DNA of 64,000 nucleotides from Alicycliphilus denitrificans K601. Lineage in GTDB: Bacteria; Pseudomonadota; Gammaproteobacteria; Burkholderiales; Burkholderiaceae_C. A program made the position numbers and the translations under genes. Under the pieces are notes generated by a model, which saw nothing but the letters and a program-made list of their open reading frames with translations, was not told the origin of the DNA and did no database searches. Location of the stretch: the NCBI RefSeq assembly GCF_000204645.1, contig NC_015422.1, positions 2,993,001 to 3,057,000 of the forward strand, written 5' to 3'. Below, piece after piece: positions 27,413 through 36,935 of the stretch (the stretch's first letter is position 1; each line of letters begins with the position of its first letter).

Positions 27413-30034
27413 CTACGCGCGTTCGCCCACCCAGGCCGCCACCGAGGCCAGCGCCTGCGGCAGCGCCTCCGCGTCGGTGCCGCCGGCCATGGCCATGTCG
27501 GGCTTGCCGCCGCCCTTGCCGCCCACCTGGCCGGCCACGAAGTTGACCAGCTCGCCGGCCTTGACGCGCGCCGTGCTGTCGGCCGTCACGCCGGCGGCCA
27601 GCTGCACCTTGTCGCCATCGACGGCGGCCAGCACGATGGCGGCCGTCTTGAGCTTGTCCTTGAGCTTGTCCATGGTCTCGCGAAGCTGCTTGGCGTCGGC
27701 GCCGTCGAGCTTCGCCGCCAGCACCTTGATGCCCTTAACCTCCACGGCCTGGCTCGCCAGCTCGTCGCCCTGGGCCGAGGCCAGCTTACCCTTGAGCTGG
27801 GCAAGCTCCTTCTCCAGCGCCTTGATCTGGTCGAGCGCGCCGGCTATGCGCGTGGCCAGCTCGGCGGCCGGCGCCTTCAGCGCGGCGGCGGCCTGGTCCA
27901 CGGTGGCTTCCAGGCCCTGCAGGTAGGCCAGCGCGTTCTCGCCCGTCACGGCCTCGATGCGGCGCACGCCCGCGGCCACGCCGCCCTCGGCCACGACCTT
28001 GAACAGACCGATGTCGCCCGTGCGCTGCACGTGCGTGCCGCCGCACAGCTCGCGGCTGGTGCCGATGTCGAGCACGCGCACGGTCTCGCCGTACTTCTCG
28101 CCGAAGAGCATCACGGCGCCGGTCTTCTGGGCCGATTCGATGTCCATGACGCGGGCGTCGGTGGCCGTGTTGGCCAGGATCTCGGCGTTCACGCGGCGCT
28201 CGATCTCGCGGATCTGCCCGGCCGTGACCGGCGCGTTGTGCGCGAAGTCGAAGCGCGTGCGCTCGGCATTCACCAGGCTGCCCTTTTGCTGCACGTGCGC
28301 GCCCAGCACCTCGCGCAGCGCCTTGTGCATGAGGTGCGTGACCGAGTGGTTGCGCATGGTGGCGGCGCGCTCGGCGCCGTCGACCTGGGCCTGCACCGTG
28401 TCGCCCACGTTGAGCGTGCCCTCGCCGAGCACGCCATGGTGGCCGTACACGTCGGCCTTGATCTTCTGCGTGTCCTGCACCGCAAAGCGCGCGCTGCCCG
28501 CCGTGATGAGGCCCTGGTCGCCGACCTGGCCGCCGCTCTCGGCGTAGAACGGCGTGCTGTCGAGCACGACCACGCCACTCTGGCCGGCCTTGAGGGCCGC
28601 AACGCTCGTCCCATCTGCGTAGAGCGCTACGATTTTCGCAGTACCCGAGAGATGTTCGTAGCCGGTGAAGCGGTTGGCCGCGCCGCCGTACTCCAGCGCC
28701 CTGTCCATCTTGAACTTGCCCGCCGCGCGGGCCGTGCTCTTCTGGTGCTCCATGGCGGCGGCGAAGCCCGCCTCGTCCACGCCCACGCCGCGCTCGCGGC
28801 ACACGTCGCAGGTCAGGTCCAGCGGGAAGCCGTAGGTGTCGTGCAGCTTGAAGGCCACGTCGCCGGGAAGCTGCCTGGCGCCGCCGGCCAGGGCGCCGTC
28901 CAGGATCTCCATGCCGTGGGCCAGGGTCTCGAAGAAGCGCTCCTCCTCCACGCGCAGCACCTCGGTGATGCGCTCCTGCTGCTCGCGCAGCTTGGGGTAG
29001 GCGCCGCCCATCTGCTGCACGAGATCCTTGACCAGCTTGTGGAAGAACGGCGTCTTGCAGCCGAGCTTGTAGCCGTGGCGGATCGCCCGGCGCACGATGC
29101 GCCGCTGCACGTAGCCGCGCCCCTCGTTGCCGGGGATGACGCCATCGGCCACCAGGAAGGCGGTGGCGCGGATGTGGTCGGCGATCACCTTGAGCGATGG
29201 GTTGGCCAGGTCGGCCGTGTGCGTCTCGCGCGCGGCGGCCTTGATGAGCGCGTCGAACAGGTCGATCTCGTAGTTGCTGTGCACGTGCTGCAGGATGGCG
29301 GCCAGGCGCTCCAGGCCCATGCCGGTGTCCACGCAGGGCGCGGGCAGCGGCGTGACCGAGCCGTCTTCCTTCATGTCGAACTGCATGAACACGTGGTTCC
29401 AGATCTCGATGAAGCGGTCGCCGTCCTCGTCGGGGCTGCCCGGGGGGCCGCCGGGGATCTCGGGGCCGTGGTCGTAGAAGATCTCCGAGCACGGGCCGCA
29501 GGGGCCGGTGTCGGCCATCATCCAGAAGTTGTCGCTCTTGTAGCGCCCGCCCTTGTTGTCGCCGATGCGGATCACGCGCTCGGGCGGCAGGCCGATCTCC
29601 TTGGTCCAGATGTCGTAGGCCTCGTCGTCCTCGGCGTACACGGTGGCCAGCAGGCGCTCGGGCGGCAGCTTGTAGACCTGGGTGAGCAATTCCCAGCCCC
29701 AGCGGATGGATTCGCGCTTGAAGTAGTCGCCGAAGCTCCAGTTGCCCAGCATCTCGAAGAACGTGTGGTGGCGCGCGGTGTAGCCCACGTTCTCCAGATC
29801 GTTGTGCTTGCCGCCGGCGCGCAGGCAGGTCTGCACCGAGGCCGCGCGCACGTAGGGGCGCTTGTCCGTGCCCAGGAACACGTCCTTGAACTGCACCATG
29901 CCCGAGTTGGTGAACATCAGCGTCGGGTCGTTGCCCGGCACCAGCGGGCTGGAGGCCACCACGGTGTGGCCCTTGGCGGCGAAGAAGTCCAGGAAGGTCT
30001 TGCGGATGTCGGCAACGGAAAAGCGGGTGGTCAT
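27413..30034 (-). CDS. alaS: alanyl-tRNA synthetase
   Basis: 873 residues from ATG at 30034 ([20 protein letters not shown]). A longer upstream reading is not supported. Order: catalytic class II core (motif 1 region [20 protein letters not shown], motif 2 region [18 protein letters not shown]), tRNA-recognition domain, the editing domain with zinc/His motif [13 protein letters not shown] and [13 protein letters not shown], then the C-terminal oligomerisation domain. It charges tRNA(Ala) and edits Ser/Gly mischarging. Single-gene transcript facing the GGDEF gene. Confidence 0.97.
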   Translation of the reverse strand: MTTRFSVADIRKTFLDFFAAKGHTVVASSPLVPGNDPTLMFTNSGMVQFKDVFLGTDKRPYVRAASVQTCLRAGGKHNDLENVGYTARHHTFFEMLGNWSFGDYFKRESIRWGWELLTQVYKLPPERLLATVYAEDDEAYDIWTKEIGLPPERVIRIGDNKGGRYKSDNFWMMADTGPCGPCSEIFYDHGPEIPGGPPGSPDEDGDRFIEIWNHVFMQFDMKEDGSVTPLPAPCVDTGMGLERLAAILQHVHSNYEIDLFDALIKAAARETHTADLANPSLKVIADHIRATAFLVADGVIPGNEGRGYVQRRIVRRAIRHGYKLGCKTPFFHKLVKDLVQQMGGAYPKLREQQERITEVLRVEEERFFETLAHGMEILDGALAGGARQLPGDVAFKLHDTYGFPLDLTCDVCRERGVGVDEAGFAAAMEHQKSTARAAGKFKMDRALEYGGAANRFTGYEHLSGTAKIVALYADGTSVAALKAGQSGVVVLDSTPFYAESGGQVGDQGLITAGSARFAVQDTQKIKADVYGHHGVLGEGTLNVGDTVQAQVDGAERAATMRNHSVTHLMHKALREVLGAHVQQKGSLVNAERTRFDFAHNAPVTAGQIREIERRVNAEILANTATDARVMDIESAQKTGAVMLFGEKYGETVRVLDIGTSRELCGGTHVQRTGDIGLFKVVAEGGVAAGVRRIEAVTGENALAYLQGLEATVDQAAAALKAPAAELATRIAGALDQIKALEKELAQLKGKLASAQGDELASQAVEVKGIKVLAAKLDGADAKQLRETMDKLKDKLKTAAIVLAAVDGDKVQLAAGVTADSTARVKAGELVNFVAGQVGGKGGGKPDMAMAGGTDAEALPQALASVAAWVGERA

Positions 30035-30181
30035 GGGTTTTCTCAAGGATAGGAAGGCCTGCGGCCGGCCGACAGGCGAACCCTTCATTTTACGGACTTT
30101 CCTCCAGGGCCCTGCCGGCGCCCCGCACACGGGCACCCGCCGGGAGCCACTAGCACAAACCCCAACAAAATATCTTAAATA

Positions 30182-30204
30182 TCTCACTAATATATTTATT
30201 GAGA
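30182..30204. promoter_or_regulatory. AT-rich dyad in promoter of the TRAP cluster
   Basis: TCTCA (30182-30186) and TGAGA (30200-30204) flank an AT-only centre with further TAA/TTA symmetry. The surrounding 30150-30205 is far AT-richer than the neighbouring genes and lies 50 bases before the first ATG, as expected for a promoter with an operator, perhaps for the GntR regulator at 35287. Confidence 0.5.
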
Positions 30205-30253
30205 GGCGACCGGCGCTTCACCGCATCTTCAACCGCTGCATCAGGAGTCCACG

Positions 30254-31168
30254 ATGAGCAACCCCCGCTGGCAGGGCGTCTTCCCTGCCATCACCACCAA
30301 GTTCCACCCCAACGAGCGCATCGATGCCGAGGGCACGGCCCGCCACATCGACTTCCAGATCCGCAACGGCATCCACGGCCTGGTCACCTGCGGCTCGCTG
30401 GGCGAGGCCAGCACGCTGACGCTGGAGGAGAAGCTGGAGGTCGCCAGGATCGCACTGGACGCCGCCGCCAGCCGCGTCCCGGTGCTGGCCAACGTGTCGG
30501 AGACCAGCACGCGCGAGGCGCTGCGCTATATCGAGGGTGCCAACAAGCTCGGCGTGGCCGGCTTCATGGTCATGCCCTCGGTGATCTACGTGGCCGACGC
30601 GCGCGAGGCCATGGCCAACGTGCGCGCCATGGCCAACGCGGCGCAGAAGCCGGTGATGGTCTACAACAACCCCGTCGCCTACCGCGTGGACCTCAAGCCC
30701 GAGCACATGCTGGCGCTGGCCGACTGCGAATGGATCACGGCCATCAAGGAGAGCTGCGGCGACATCCGCCGCATCACCGACCTGCGCAACACCGTGGGCG
30801 ACCGCTACCAGCTGTTCTGCGGCGTGGACGACCTGGCCTACGAGGCCCTGGCCCTGGGCGCCGACGGCCTGCTGGCCGGCGTGGGCTGCGCCTTCCCGCG
30901 CGAGACCGTGGCGCTCTACGATCTCATGAAGGCCAAGCGGTTCGACGAGGCGCTCAGGCTCTACCAGTGGATGACGCCGATGCTGCACCTGGACGTGTCG
31001 AACAAGCTCGTGCAGAACCTCAAGCTGATCGACGTGCTGGCGGGCGTGGGCACCGAGCACATGCGCCTGCCGCGCATGCCGGTGATCGGCGAGGAGCGCG
31101 AATTCATCATCGGCGTGGTCAACAAGGCCCTTGCCACCCGCCCCGCAGAGTACCGCTCCATCGACTGA
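30254..31168 (+). CDS. dihydrodipicolinate synthase/NAL-family lyase or aldolase
   Basis: 304 residues, DHDPS-type TIM barrel. Schiff-base lysine in ITAIKESCGD near residue 165 and tyrosine in VMVYNNPVAY near 137; entry loop CGSLGEASTLT near 45. The family contains DHDPS, sialate lyase, hydroxy-pyrroline-carboxylate deaminase and several sugar-acid aldolases. Association with a TRAP transporter and an Ldh2-type reductase points to a catabolic role, for instance on a hydroxyproline-like or D-amino/oxo acid, not lysine biosynthesis. The substrate cannot be named from sequence. Confidence 0.8.
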   Translation: MSNPRWQGVFPAITTKFHPNERIDAEGTARHIDFQIRNGIHGLVTCGSLGEASTLTLEEKLEVARIALDAAASRVPVLANVSETSTREALRYIEGANKLGVAGFMVMPSVIYVADAREAMANVRAMANAAQKPVMVYNNPVAYRVDLKPEHMLALADCEWITAIKESCGDIRRITDLRNTVGDRYQLFCGVDDLAYEALALGADGLLAGVGCAFPRETVALYDLMKAKRFDEALRLYQWMTPMLHLDVSNKLVQNLKLIDVLAGVGTEHMRLPRMPVIGEEREFIIGVVNKALATRPAEYRSID

Positions 31169-31188
31169 TCCCACCGCGGAGCCCGGCC

Positions 31189-31824
31189 ATGCCCTCCTCC
31201 AGAAATGCAACAGGCAAAGAGACAAGCCGCCATGGCTGGGCCCGCTGGATACAGCTGGCCTCATCCGCCATCCTGCGCATCGAGCGCGTCGCGCTGATGA
31301 TGCTGATGGGTTCGATCACGCTGCTGATCCTGCTCAACGTCGCCACGCGCTACACGGGCGTGCCGATCTACTGGGTGGACGAGGCGGCGGTCTACCTGGT
31401 GGTGTGGCTGAGCTTCATCGGCGCGTCGGCCATGACCCGGCTGCGCCTGGACTTCGCGGTCACGCTGCTCACGGACTCCCTGGGCGAGCGCGCCGCGCGG
31501 CGCGTGAAGGCCGTGGCCACGGCCTGCGTGTTCGCCTTCGGCTGCGCCATGGTCGCCATGTGCTGGCTGTGGCTCGACCCGGTCGGCATCGCCAGCCATG
31601 GCTTCGACGCCAAGGCCTACGCGGCCGAGAGCTTCAACTTCCTCTACACCGAGCACACGCAAACGCTGAACTGGCCCACCTGGGTGGTGCAGCTCGTCAT
31701 CCCGCTGTTCAGCCTGAGCTTCACCGTCCACGCCCTCGCCAACCTGATCGAGGACATGGGCTTCGCCCCGCGCGCCGCGATCGCGGGCTTCGACCTCGGC
31801 AACGCCGAAGAAACCGTCAACTGA
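31189..31824 (+). CDS. dctQ: TRAP transporter small membrane subunit (DctQ)
   Basis: 211 residues with four hydrophobic segments (about 37-57 ALMMLMGSITLLILLNV, 68-85, 105-125, 160-182), the layout of DctQ-type subunits. The conserved Trp/Asp-Glu pattern IYWVDEAAVYLVVWLSFIG is typical of the first helices. With DctM and DctP it forms a sodium-driven carboxylate importer. Starts 20 bp after the aldolase gene. Length and topology fit well; sequence conservation in this subunit is generally low. Confidence 0.88.
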   Translation: MPSSRNATGKETSRHGWARWIQLASSAILRIERVALMMLMGSITLLILLNVATRYTGVPIYWVDEAAVYLVVWLSFIGASAMTRLRLDFAVTLLTDSLGERAARRVKAVATACVFAFGCAMVAMCWLWLDPVGIASHGFDAKAYAAESFNFLYTEHTQTLNWPTWVVQLVIPLFSLSFTVHALANLIEDMGFAPRAAIAGFDLGNAEETVN

Positions 31825-31841
31825 GCCGCCTGCGCCCGACC

Positions 31842-33107
31842 ATGATCACCAGCCTGTTCTTCCTCGCCGTGATGTTCCTCGGCGTGCCCATCGGCGTGTG
31901 CCTGTGCCTGGCCGGCATCGTCTACATCTTCGACACCGATGCCATGGTGCTGCTGCAGTCCTTCCCGCCGCAGATGTTCGGCGGCGTGGACAGCTACGGC
32001 CTCATCGCCATCCCGCTGTTCATCCTGATCGGCGAGATCATGGGCAGCGGCGGCATCACGCGCCGGCTCGTGGAGCTGGCCATGGGCTTCGTCGGCGCGG
32101 TGCGCGGCGGCCTGGCCTACGTCAACGTCCTGGCCAACATGATGCTGGCCTCGATCATCGGCTCGGCCACGGCCCAGGTGGCCATCATGAGCAAGATCAT
32201 GGTGCCCGAGATGGAGAAGCAGGGCTACGACAAGACCTTCGCGGCCGGCGTCACCGTCTATGGCGGCATGCTCGGCCCCATCATCCCGCCGTCGGTGATG
32301 TTCGTGGTCTACAGCGTGCTCGCGCAGGTGGCCGTGGGCGACATGCTGATGGCCGGCATCCTGCCGGGCATCCTGCTCACGCTGCTGTTCTTCGTGGTGA
32401 TCGCCTGCATGGGCCTCATCTACGACTACCCGCGCAGCGAGAAGAAGACGCTGGCCGAGCGCGCGCGCACCATCGTGCAGGCGTCGCCCACGCTGCTCAT
32501 CCCCATCGTCATCGTCGGCTCTATCCTCGCGGGCATGGCCAACCCCACCGAGTCGGCCGCCGTAGGCGCCGTGGTCTCGGCGCTGGTGGGCCGCTACGTG
32601 ACGCGCGAGTTCCGCTACGCCATGCTGCCGCAGATCCTGCTGCGCTCGGCCGTGTATTCGGCCATCGTGCTGTTCCTGGTGGCGGCCGCCGCCGTGTTCT
32701 CGTGGCTGCTGATCTACGGCAAGGTGCCGCAGGCCGCGGCCAGCTGGATCCAGACCGTCGCCAAGGACCCGGTGAGCTTCCTGCTGATCACCAACGTGAT
32801 CCTGCTGGTGATCGGCACCGTGATCGACGGCATACCGGGCCTCATCATGACCGTGCCGATCCTGCTGCCCATCGCCACCGACGTCTACCACATCGACCCG
32901 CGCCACTTCGGCGTGGTGGTCGTGGTGAACCTGGTGCTGGGACTCATGTCCCCGCCCGTGGGCCTGTCCTTCTTCGTGGCCGCCGCCGTCACGGGCGCCA
33001 AGCCGGGGAAGATGTTCATGGTCACCATGCCCTTCTTCCTCATCTGCTGCGCCGCACTGGTGCTGCTGTCGCTGTTTCCCGGCCTCTCCCTTGGTCTCCT
33101 GAAGTAA
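31842..33107 (+). CDS. dctM: TRAP transporter large membrane subunit (DctM)
   Basis: 421 residues, almost entirely hydrophobic with about 12 membrane segments. Family motifs: AIPLFILIGEIMGSGGI near residue 60, ASIIGSATAQVAIMSKIMVP, GGMLGPIIPPSVMFVVY, GMANPTESAAVGA and LVLGLMSPPVGLSFFVAA. DctM is the ion-coupled transport channel. It begins 17 bp after dctQ and ends 25 bp before dctP, so one transcript is likely. Confidence 0.94.
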   Translation: MITSLFFLAVMFLGVPIGVCLCLAGIVYIFDTDAMVLLQSFPPQMFGGVDSYGLIAIPLFILIGEIMGSGGITRRLVELAMGFVGAVRGGLAYVNVLANMMLASIIGSATAQVAIMSKIMVPEMEKQGYDKTFAAGVTVYGGMLGPIIPPSVMFVVYSVLAQVAVGDMLMAGILPGILLTLLFFVVIACMGLIYDYPRSEKKTLAERARTIVQASPTLLIPIVIVGSILAGMANPTESAAVGAVVSALVGRYVTREFRYAMLPQILLRSAVYSAIVLFLVAAAAVFSWLLIYGKVPQAAASWIQTVAKDPVSFLLITNVILLVIGTVIDGIPGLIMTVPILLPIATDVYHIDPRHFGVVVVVNLVLGLMSPPVGLSFFVAAAVTGAKPGKMFMVTMPFFLICCAALVLLSLFPGLSLGLLK

Positions 33108-33132
33108 CCCAACCCACCGAAAGGCATCCACC

Positions 33133-34119
33133 ATGACCCTGACCCGCCGCCACTTCGTCCAGGCCAGCGCTGCGCTCGCCGCCCCCGCCTTCATCGGCCA
33201 GGCCCGCGCCCAGGCCAAAGAATTCCGCCTCGGCCTGATCACGCCCGGCGGCCACTCGTGGAATCGCGCCGCGCTGGCCTTCGGCGAGGCGCTCAAGAAG
33301 GAGACCAACGGCCGGCTCTCGGCCACCGTGTTCCACTCGGGCCAGCTCGGCAACGAGGCCGCGATGATGCAGCAGCTGCAGACCGGCGCGCTCGACATGG
33401 GCTGGATCCAGGCGGCCGAACTCGGCTCACGCGTGTCCAGCATCGCCGCCATCAACGCGCCCTACCTCGTGCGCTCGACCACCGACGTGGCCAAGCTCGT
33501 GCGCCACGACGCGGCGCTGAAGCTGCTGGAGGTGCTGCCCAAGGAGACCGGCACCATCGGCCTGGGCTGGGGCATCACCGGCATGCGCGTGGTGTTCTCG
33601 ACCAAGGACATCGCGGGCGTGAAGGACATCAAGGGCATGAAGCTGCGCATCAACCCCACGCCGGTGTACCGCGACTTCTACCAGCAATTGGGTGCCGCGC
33701 CGACGCCCATTCCGACGCCGCAGGTGTTCGACGCCATGGCCAACGGCCAGGTGGACGGGCTGGAGGCCGACATCGAGTTCTCCTGGAATCAGCGCTTCGA
33801 CAAGGTGTCCAAGGCCATGCTGCAGATGAATGCCCTCTTCATGCCCTTCGCGCCGCTGGTGTCGGGCCGCGTGTGGCAGAAGCTCGACGCCAAGGACAAG
33901 GAGCTGATCCGCGGCCTGGTGCGCCAGTCGCTCGACGCGCAGATCAAGGACATCGTCACCACCGAGCTGGGGCTGATCGACAAGTTCAAGGCCGCGCCCT
34001 TCCCCATCAGGACCGAACCCCAGCTCGACGTCGCCACCCTCGCGCGCGAGTTCGACAAAATCTGGCTGCCCAAGGCACCCCAGATCGCCGAGCTGCGCAA
34101 GGTCGGCGCCACGCTGTAG
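33133..34119 (+). CDS. dctP: TRAP transporter periplasmic binding protein (DctP)
   Basis: 328 residues. The signal peptide MTLTRRHFVQASAALAAPAF has a twin-arginine-type TRRHF. The body shows the DctP pattern: GGHSWNRAALAFGEALKKET, SGQLGNEAAMMQQLQTGALD and the conserved carboxylate-binding arginine in GMKLRINPTPVYRDFY near residue 173. It binds an organic acid and delivers it to DctQM. The ligand is unknown, likely the precursor for the adjacent aldolase/reductase pair. Confidence 0.93.
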   Translation: MTLTRRHFVQASAALAAPAFIGQARAQAKEFRLGLITPGGHSWNRAALAFGEALKKETNGRLSATVFHSGQLGNEAAMMQQLQTGALDMGWIQAAELGSRVSSIAAINAPYLVRSTTDVAKLVRHDAALKLLEVLPKETGTIGLGWGITGMRVVFSTKDIAGVKDIKGMKLRINPTPVYRDFYQQLGAAPTPIPTPQVFDAMANGQVDGLEADIEFSWNQRFDKVSKAMLQMNALFMPFAPLVSGRVWQKLDAKDKELIRGLVRQSLDAQIKDIVTTELGLIDKFKAAPFPIRTEPQLDVATLAREFDKIWLPKAPQIAELRKVGATL

Positions 34120-34177
34120 CCGTGTCCGCGCAGCGCCCCCCCGGCGGGACGCGGCGCGGCATTCCTATGATCGCCCC

Positions 34178-35212
34178 ATGAGCACGCCCCACACCTCCGA
34201 AGCCCCACCCCTGTTCCTGCCCGTCGAGGAGCTGCTGGCCCTGGCCGGCCGCGTATTCCTGCGCCTGGGCCTGTCCCTCCCCCATGCCGAGGCCATGGCC
34301 CGCACCGTGGTGGCCGGGCAGCGGGACGAGTGCCATTCGCACGGGGTGTACCGCATCCTCTCCTGCGCCCACACGGTGCGCGCAGGCAAGGTCGCGCTGC
34401 AGGCGGAGCCCGTGCTGACGCCCGCCAGCGGCGCGGTGGTGCGGGTGGATGCGCGCTACGGCTTCTCGCCGCTGGCCTTCGAGCGGGGGCTGCCGGCCCT
34501 CGTGGCAGCCGCCCGGCAGCACGGCATCGGGGCGCTGGCCATCCAGCACTGCTTTCATTTTTCCGCGCTGTGGCCCGAGATCGAGGCCATCACCGCCCAC
34601 GGGCTCGCAGCGCTTGCGCTCACGCCCAGCCACGCCTGGGTGGCGCCCGCGGGCGGGCGCCAACCCGTGTTCGGAACCAACCCCATCGCCTTCGGCTGGC
34701 CCCGCCCGGGGCAGCACCCGTTCGTCTTCGACTTCGCCACCAGCGCCATCGCGCGCGGCGACCTCGAACTGCACCGCCGCGCGGGCACCCCCCTGCCACC
34801 GGGCTGCGGCGTGGATGCCCAGGGCAGGCCCAGCACCGATCCGGTGGCCGTGGCGCAGGGCGCCATGCTGGCCTTCGGCGGCCACAAGGGCTCCGCGCTG
34901 TCCGCGATGGTGGAGCTCATGGCGGGGGCGCTGATCGGCGACTGGACGAGCGCGGAATCGCTGGCCTTCGACGCCGGCGACGGGGCCACGCCCTGCCACG
35001 GCGAACTCATCCTGGCCTTCGATCCTGCCCGCCTCGGCGGCGGCGACCTGGCCGACCAGCAGCAGCGGGCCGAGCGGCTGTTCGACGCGATCACCGGTCA
35101 GGGCGCGCGCCTGCCGTCGCAGCGCCGCTTCGAGGCCCGCGCGCGCAGCCTGGAACGGGGCGTGGCGGTGCCCCGCGCGCTCCATGCCGAGATCCTTGCC
35201 CTGGCGGATTGA
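34178..35212 (+). CDS. Ldh2-family (malate/L-lactate dehydrogenase-like) oxidoreductase
   Basis: 344 residues of the MDH2/Ldh2 fold, NAD(P)-dependent and unrelated to classical malate dehydrogenase. Seen: the conserved early His in ECHSHGVYRI near residue 50, HCFHFSALWPEIEAI, the FGTNPIAFGWP loop, and DFATSAIARGD. Family members include delta1-piperideine/pyrroline-2-carboxylate reductase (DpkA), ureidoglycolate and sulfolactate dehydrogenases. Next to a DHDPS-family enzyme, an imino-acid or 2-oxoacid reductase is the most attractive guess. It starts 58 bp after dctP. Confidence 0.82.
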   Translation: MSTPHTSEAPPLFLPVEELLALAGRVFLRLGLSLPHAEAMARTVVAGQRDECHSHGVYRILSCAHTVRAGKVALQAEPVLTPASGAVVRVDARYGFSPLAFERGLPALVAAARQHGIGALAIQHCFHFSALWPEIEAITAHGLAALALTPSHAWVAPAGGRQPVFGTNPIAFGWPRPGQHPFVFDFATSAIARGDLELHRRAGTPLPPGCGVDAQGRPSTDPVAVAQGAMLAFGGHKGSALSAMVELMAGALIGDWTSAESLAFDAGDGATPCHGELILAFDPARLGGGDLADQQQRAERLFDAITGQGARLPSQRRFEARARSLERGVAVPRALHAEILALAD

Positions 35213-35286
35213 CGGCATGTGCCCCGCAATGCATAACATGACCACGAGGCAGGACGGCGCACGCCGCCTCCATCCTCACTGAACCC

Positions 35287-35961
35287 ATGAGCTTCCACAC
35301 CGACAAGCCCTCCACCATCTCCGCCCCCAAGCGGCGGGCCGCCGACGTGGCCTACGACGCCATCGAGGTCCTCATCTCCACGCTGGAGATGCAGCCCGGC
35401 AGCCCCGTGGTGGAGGCCGAGATCGCCGAACGCACCGGCCTGGGCCGCACGCCGGTGCGCGAGGCGCTGCTGCGCATGGTGTCCATCGGGCTGATCGAGC
35501 AGCAGCCGCGCCGCGGGCTGCTGGTGTCGAACATCGACCTGGCCGACCATCTGGACGTCATCCAGACCCGGCGCGTGCTTGAATGCCTGATCGCCACCTG
35601 CTCGGCGCGGCGCGCCACGGCAGCGCAGCGCCAGGAGATCCTGCGCTGCGCCCAGAAGATGCGCCTGGCCGCCGAACGAGGGCTCCTGGACGAATACATG
35701 CGCGCCGACCACGAGCTGGACGTGGTCAACCACCAGGCCAGCCGGAACCACTCGGCCGTCAAATGCGTGGTTCCGCTGATCGTGCAATGCCGGCGCTTCT
35801 GGTACGCCTACCAGCACGAGGGCGAGCTCACCGAAGGCGCGCGCGCCCACATGGCGCTGGCCGAAGGCATCGCCACGGGCGACGAAGCCGCCGCCACCGC
35901 GGGGGCCCACCAGCTCATGGACTACCTCGAACGGTTCGCGCGGCGCATCATCGACCAGTAG
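35287..35961 (+). CDS. GntR-family (FCD) transcriptional regulator
   Basis: 224 residues: winged helix (about 20-85) with GSPVVEAEIAERTGLGRTPVREALLRM and RRGLLVSNIDL, then the helical FCD ligand domain including DEYMRADHELDVVNHQASRN. It follows the TRAP/aldolase/reductase cluster co-directionally after a 74-bp gap and probably represses it, responding to the imported acid. It is different in sequence and length from the regulator at 12299. Confidence 0.87.
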   Translation: MSFHTDKPSTISAPKRRAADVAYDAIEVLISTLEMQPGSPVVEAEIAERTGLGRTPVREALLRMVSIGLIEQQPRRGLLVSNIDLADHLDVIQTRRVLECLIATCSARRATAAQRQEILRCAQKMRLAAERGLLDEYMRADHELDVVNHQASRNHSAVKCVVPLIVQCRRFWYAYQHEGELTEGARAHMALAEGIATGDEAAATAGAHQLMDYLERFARRIIDQ

Positions 35962-35984
35962 ACACGCTGCATCCTACGCGCCCC

Positions 35985-36935
35985 ATGCACAACAGCCACG
36001 ACCCTCGCGTCCTGCCCATGCGGGACGGCGTCAACCCCTGCTGCGTGGTGCTGCCGTCTCAGGGGCAGGGCCTGCTGCTGGACTTCCTGGCGCGGCGCCT
36101 GCCCGCCGTGTCGCGGGAGGACTGGCTGCGGCGCCTTCATGCCGGCGAGGTGGTGGACGAATGGGGCCGCGCCGCCACGGCGCACAGCCCCTTCACGCCC
36201 GGCGTGCGCTACTACTACTACCGCGAGCTCGCGCACGAGGCAGAGATTCCGTTCCAAGAGACCGTGCTCTACCAGGACGAGCACATCCTCGTAGCCGACA
36301 AGCCGCATTTCCTGCCCGTGGTGCCCGCGGGGCGCTACCTGCAGCACACGCTGCTCGTGCGCCTCAAGCGCCGGCTGGGGCTGCGCGAGCTCTCGCCCGT
36401 GCACCGCATCGACCGCGACACGGCCGGCCTGGTGCTGTTCTCCGTGCAGCGCGCCACGCGCGGGCGCTACCAGGCGCTGTTCCGGGACCGCCAGGTGCGC
36501 AAGGTCTACGAGGCCGTGGCCCCCTGGCGAGCCGACCTGCGCTTTCCGCGCACCCATGCCAGCCGGCTGCAGGAGAGCGGGCATTTCTTCCGCATGCACG
36601 AGGTGCCGGGCGAGCCCAACGCGGTCACCGCCATGGACGTCGCGGAGCAGGCGGGCGGCTGGGCGCGCTACCGGCTCGAACCGGTTACGGGCAAGCGCCA
36701 CCAGCTGCGCGTGCACATGGCGGCGCTGGGCCTGCCCCTGTGCGGCGACGGCTTCTACCCCGAGGTGAACGACCCGCCCGAGGGCGACTATTCCAACCCG
36801 CTGCAGCTGCTGGCGCGCACCCTGTCGTTCACCGACCCAGTGACGGGGCAGGAGCGGCGCTTCGACAGCCGGCTGCGGCTGCGCCCGCTGGCGGATTTCG
36901 CCGGACCAGCTACAGCTGGTGCACCACGAGCTTGA
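35985..36935 (+). CDS. RluA-family RNA pseudouridine synthase
   Basis: 316 residues. The catalytic aspartate is in VHRIDRDTAGLVLF near residue 141, after LVADKPHFLPVVP near 103, and the late motif LEPVTGKRHQLRVHMAALG is present. An S4-like N-terminal part is short and divergent (LLLDFLARRLPAVSREDW). It modifies uridine in rRNA or tRNA; TruC/RluA-like, target not assignable. Its last 26 bases overlap the 3' end of the convergent patZ-like gene. Confidence 0.88.
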   Translation: MHNSHDPRVLPMRDGVNPCCVVLPSQGQGLLLDFLARRLPAVSREDWLRRLHAGEVVDEWGRAATAHSPFTPGVRYYYYRELAHEAEIPFQETVLYQDEHILVADKPHFLPVVPAGRYLQHTLLVRLKRRLGLRELSPVHRIDRDTAGLVLFSVQRATRGRYQALFRDRQVRKVYEAVAPWRADLRFPRTHASRLQESGHFFRMHEVPGEPNAVTAMDVAEQAGGWARYRLEPVTGKRHQLRVHMAALGLPLCGDGFYPEVNDPPEGDYSNPLQLLARTLSFTDPVTGQERRFDSRLRLRPLADFAGPATAGAPRA

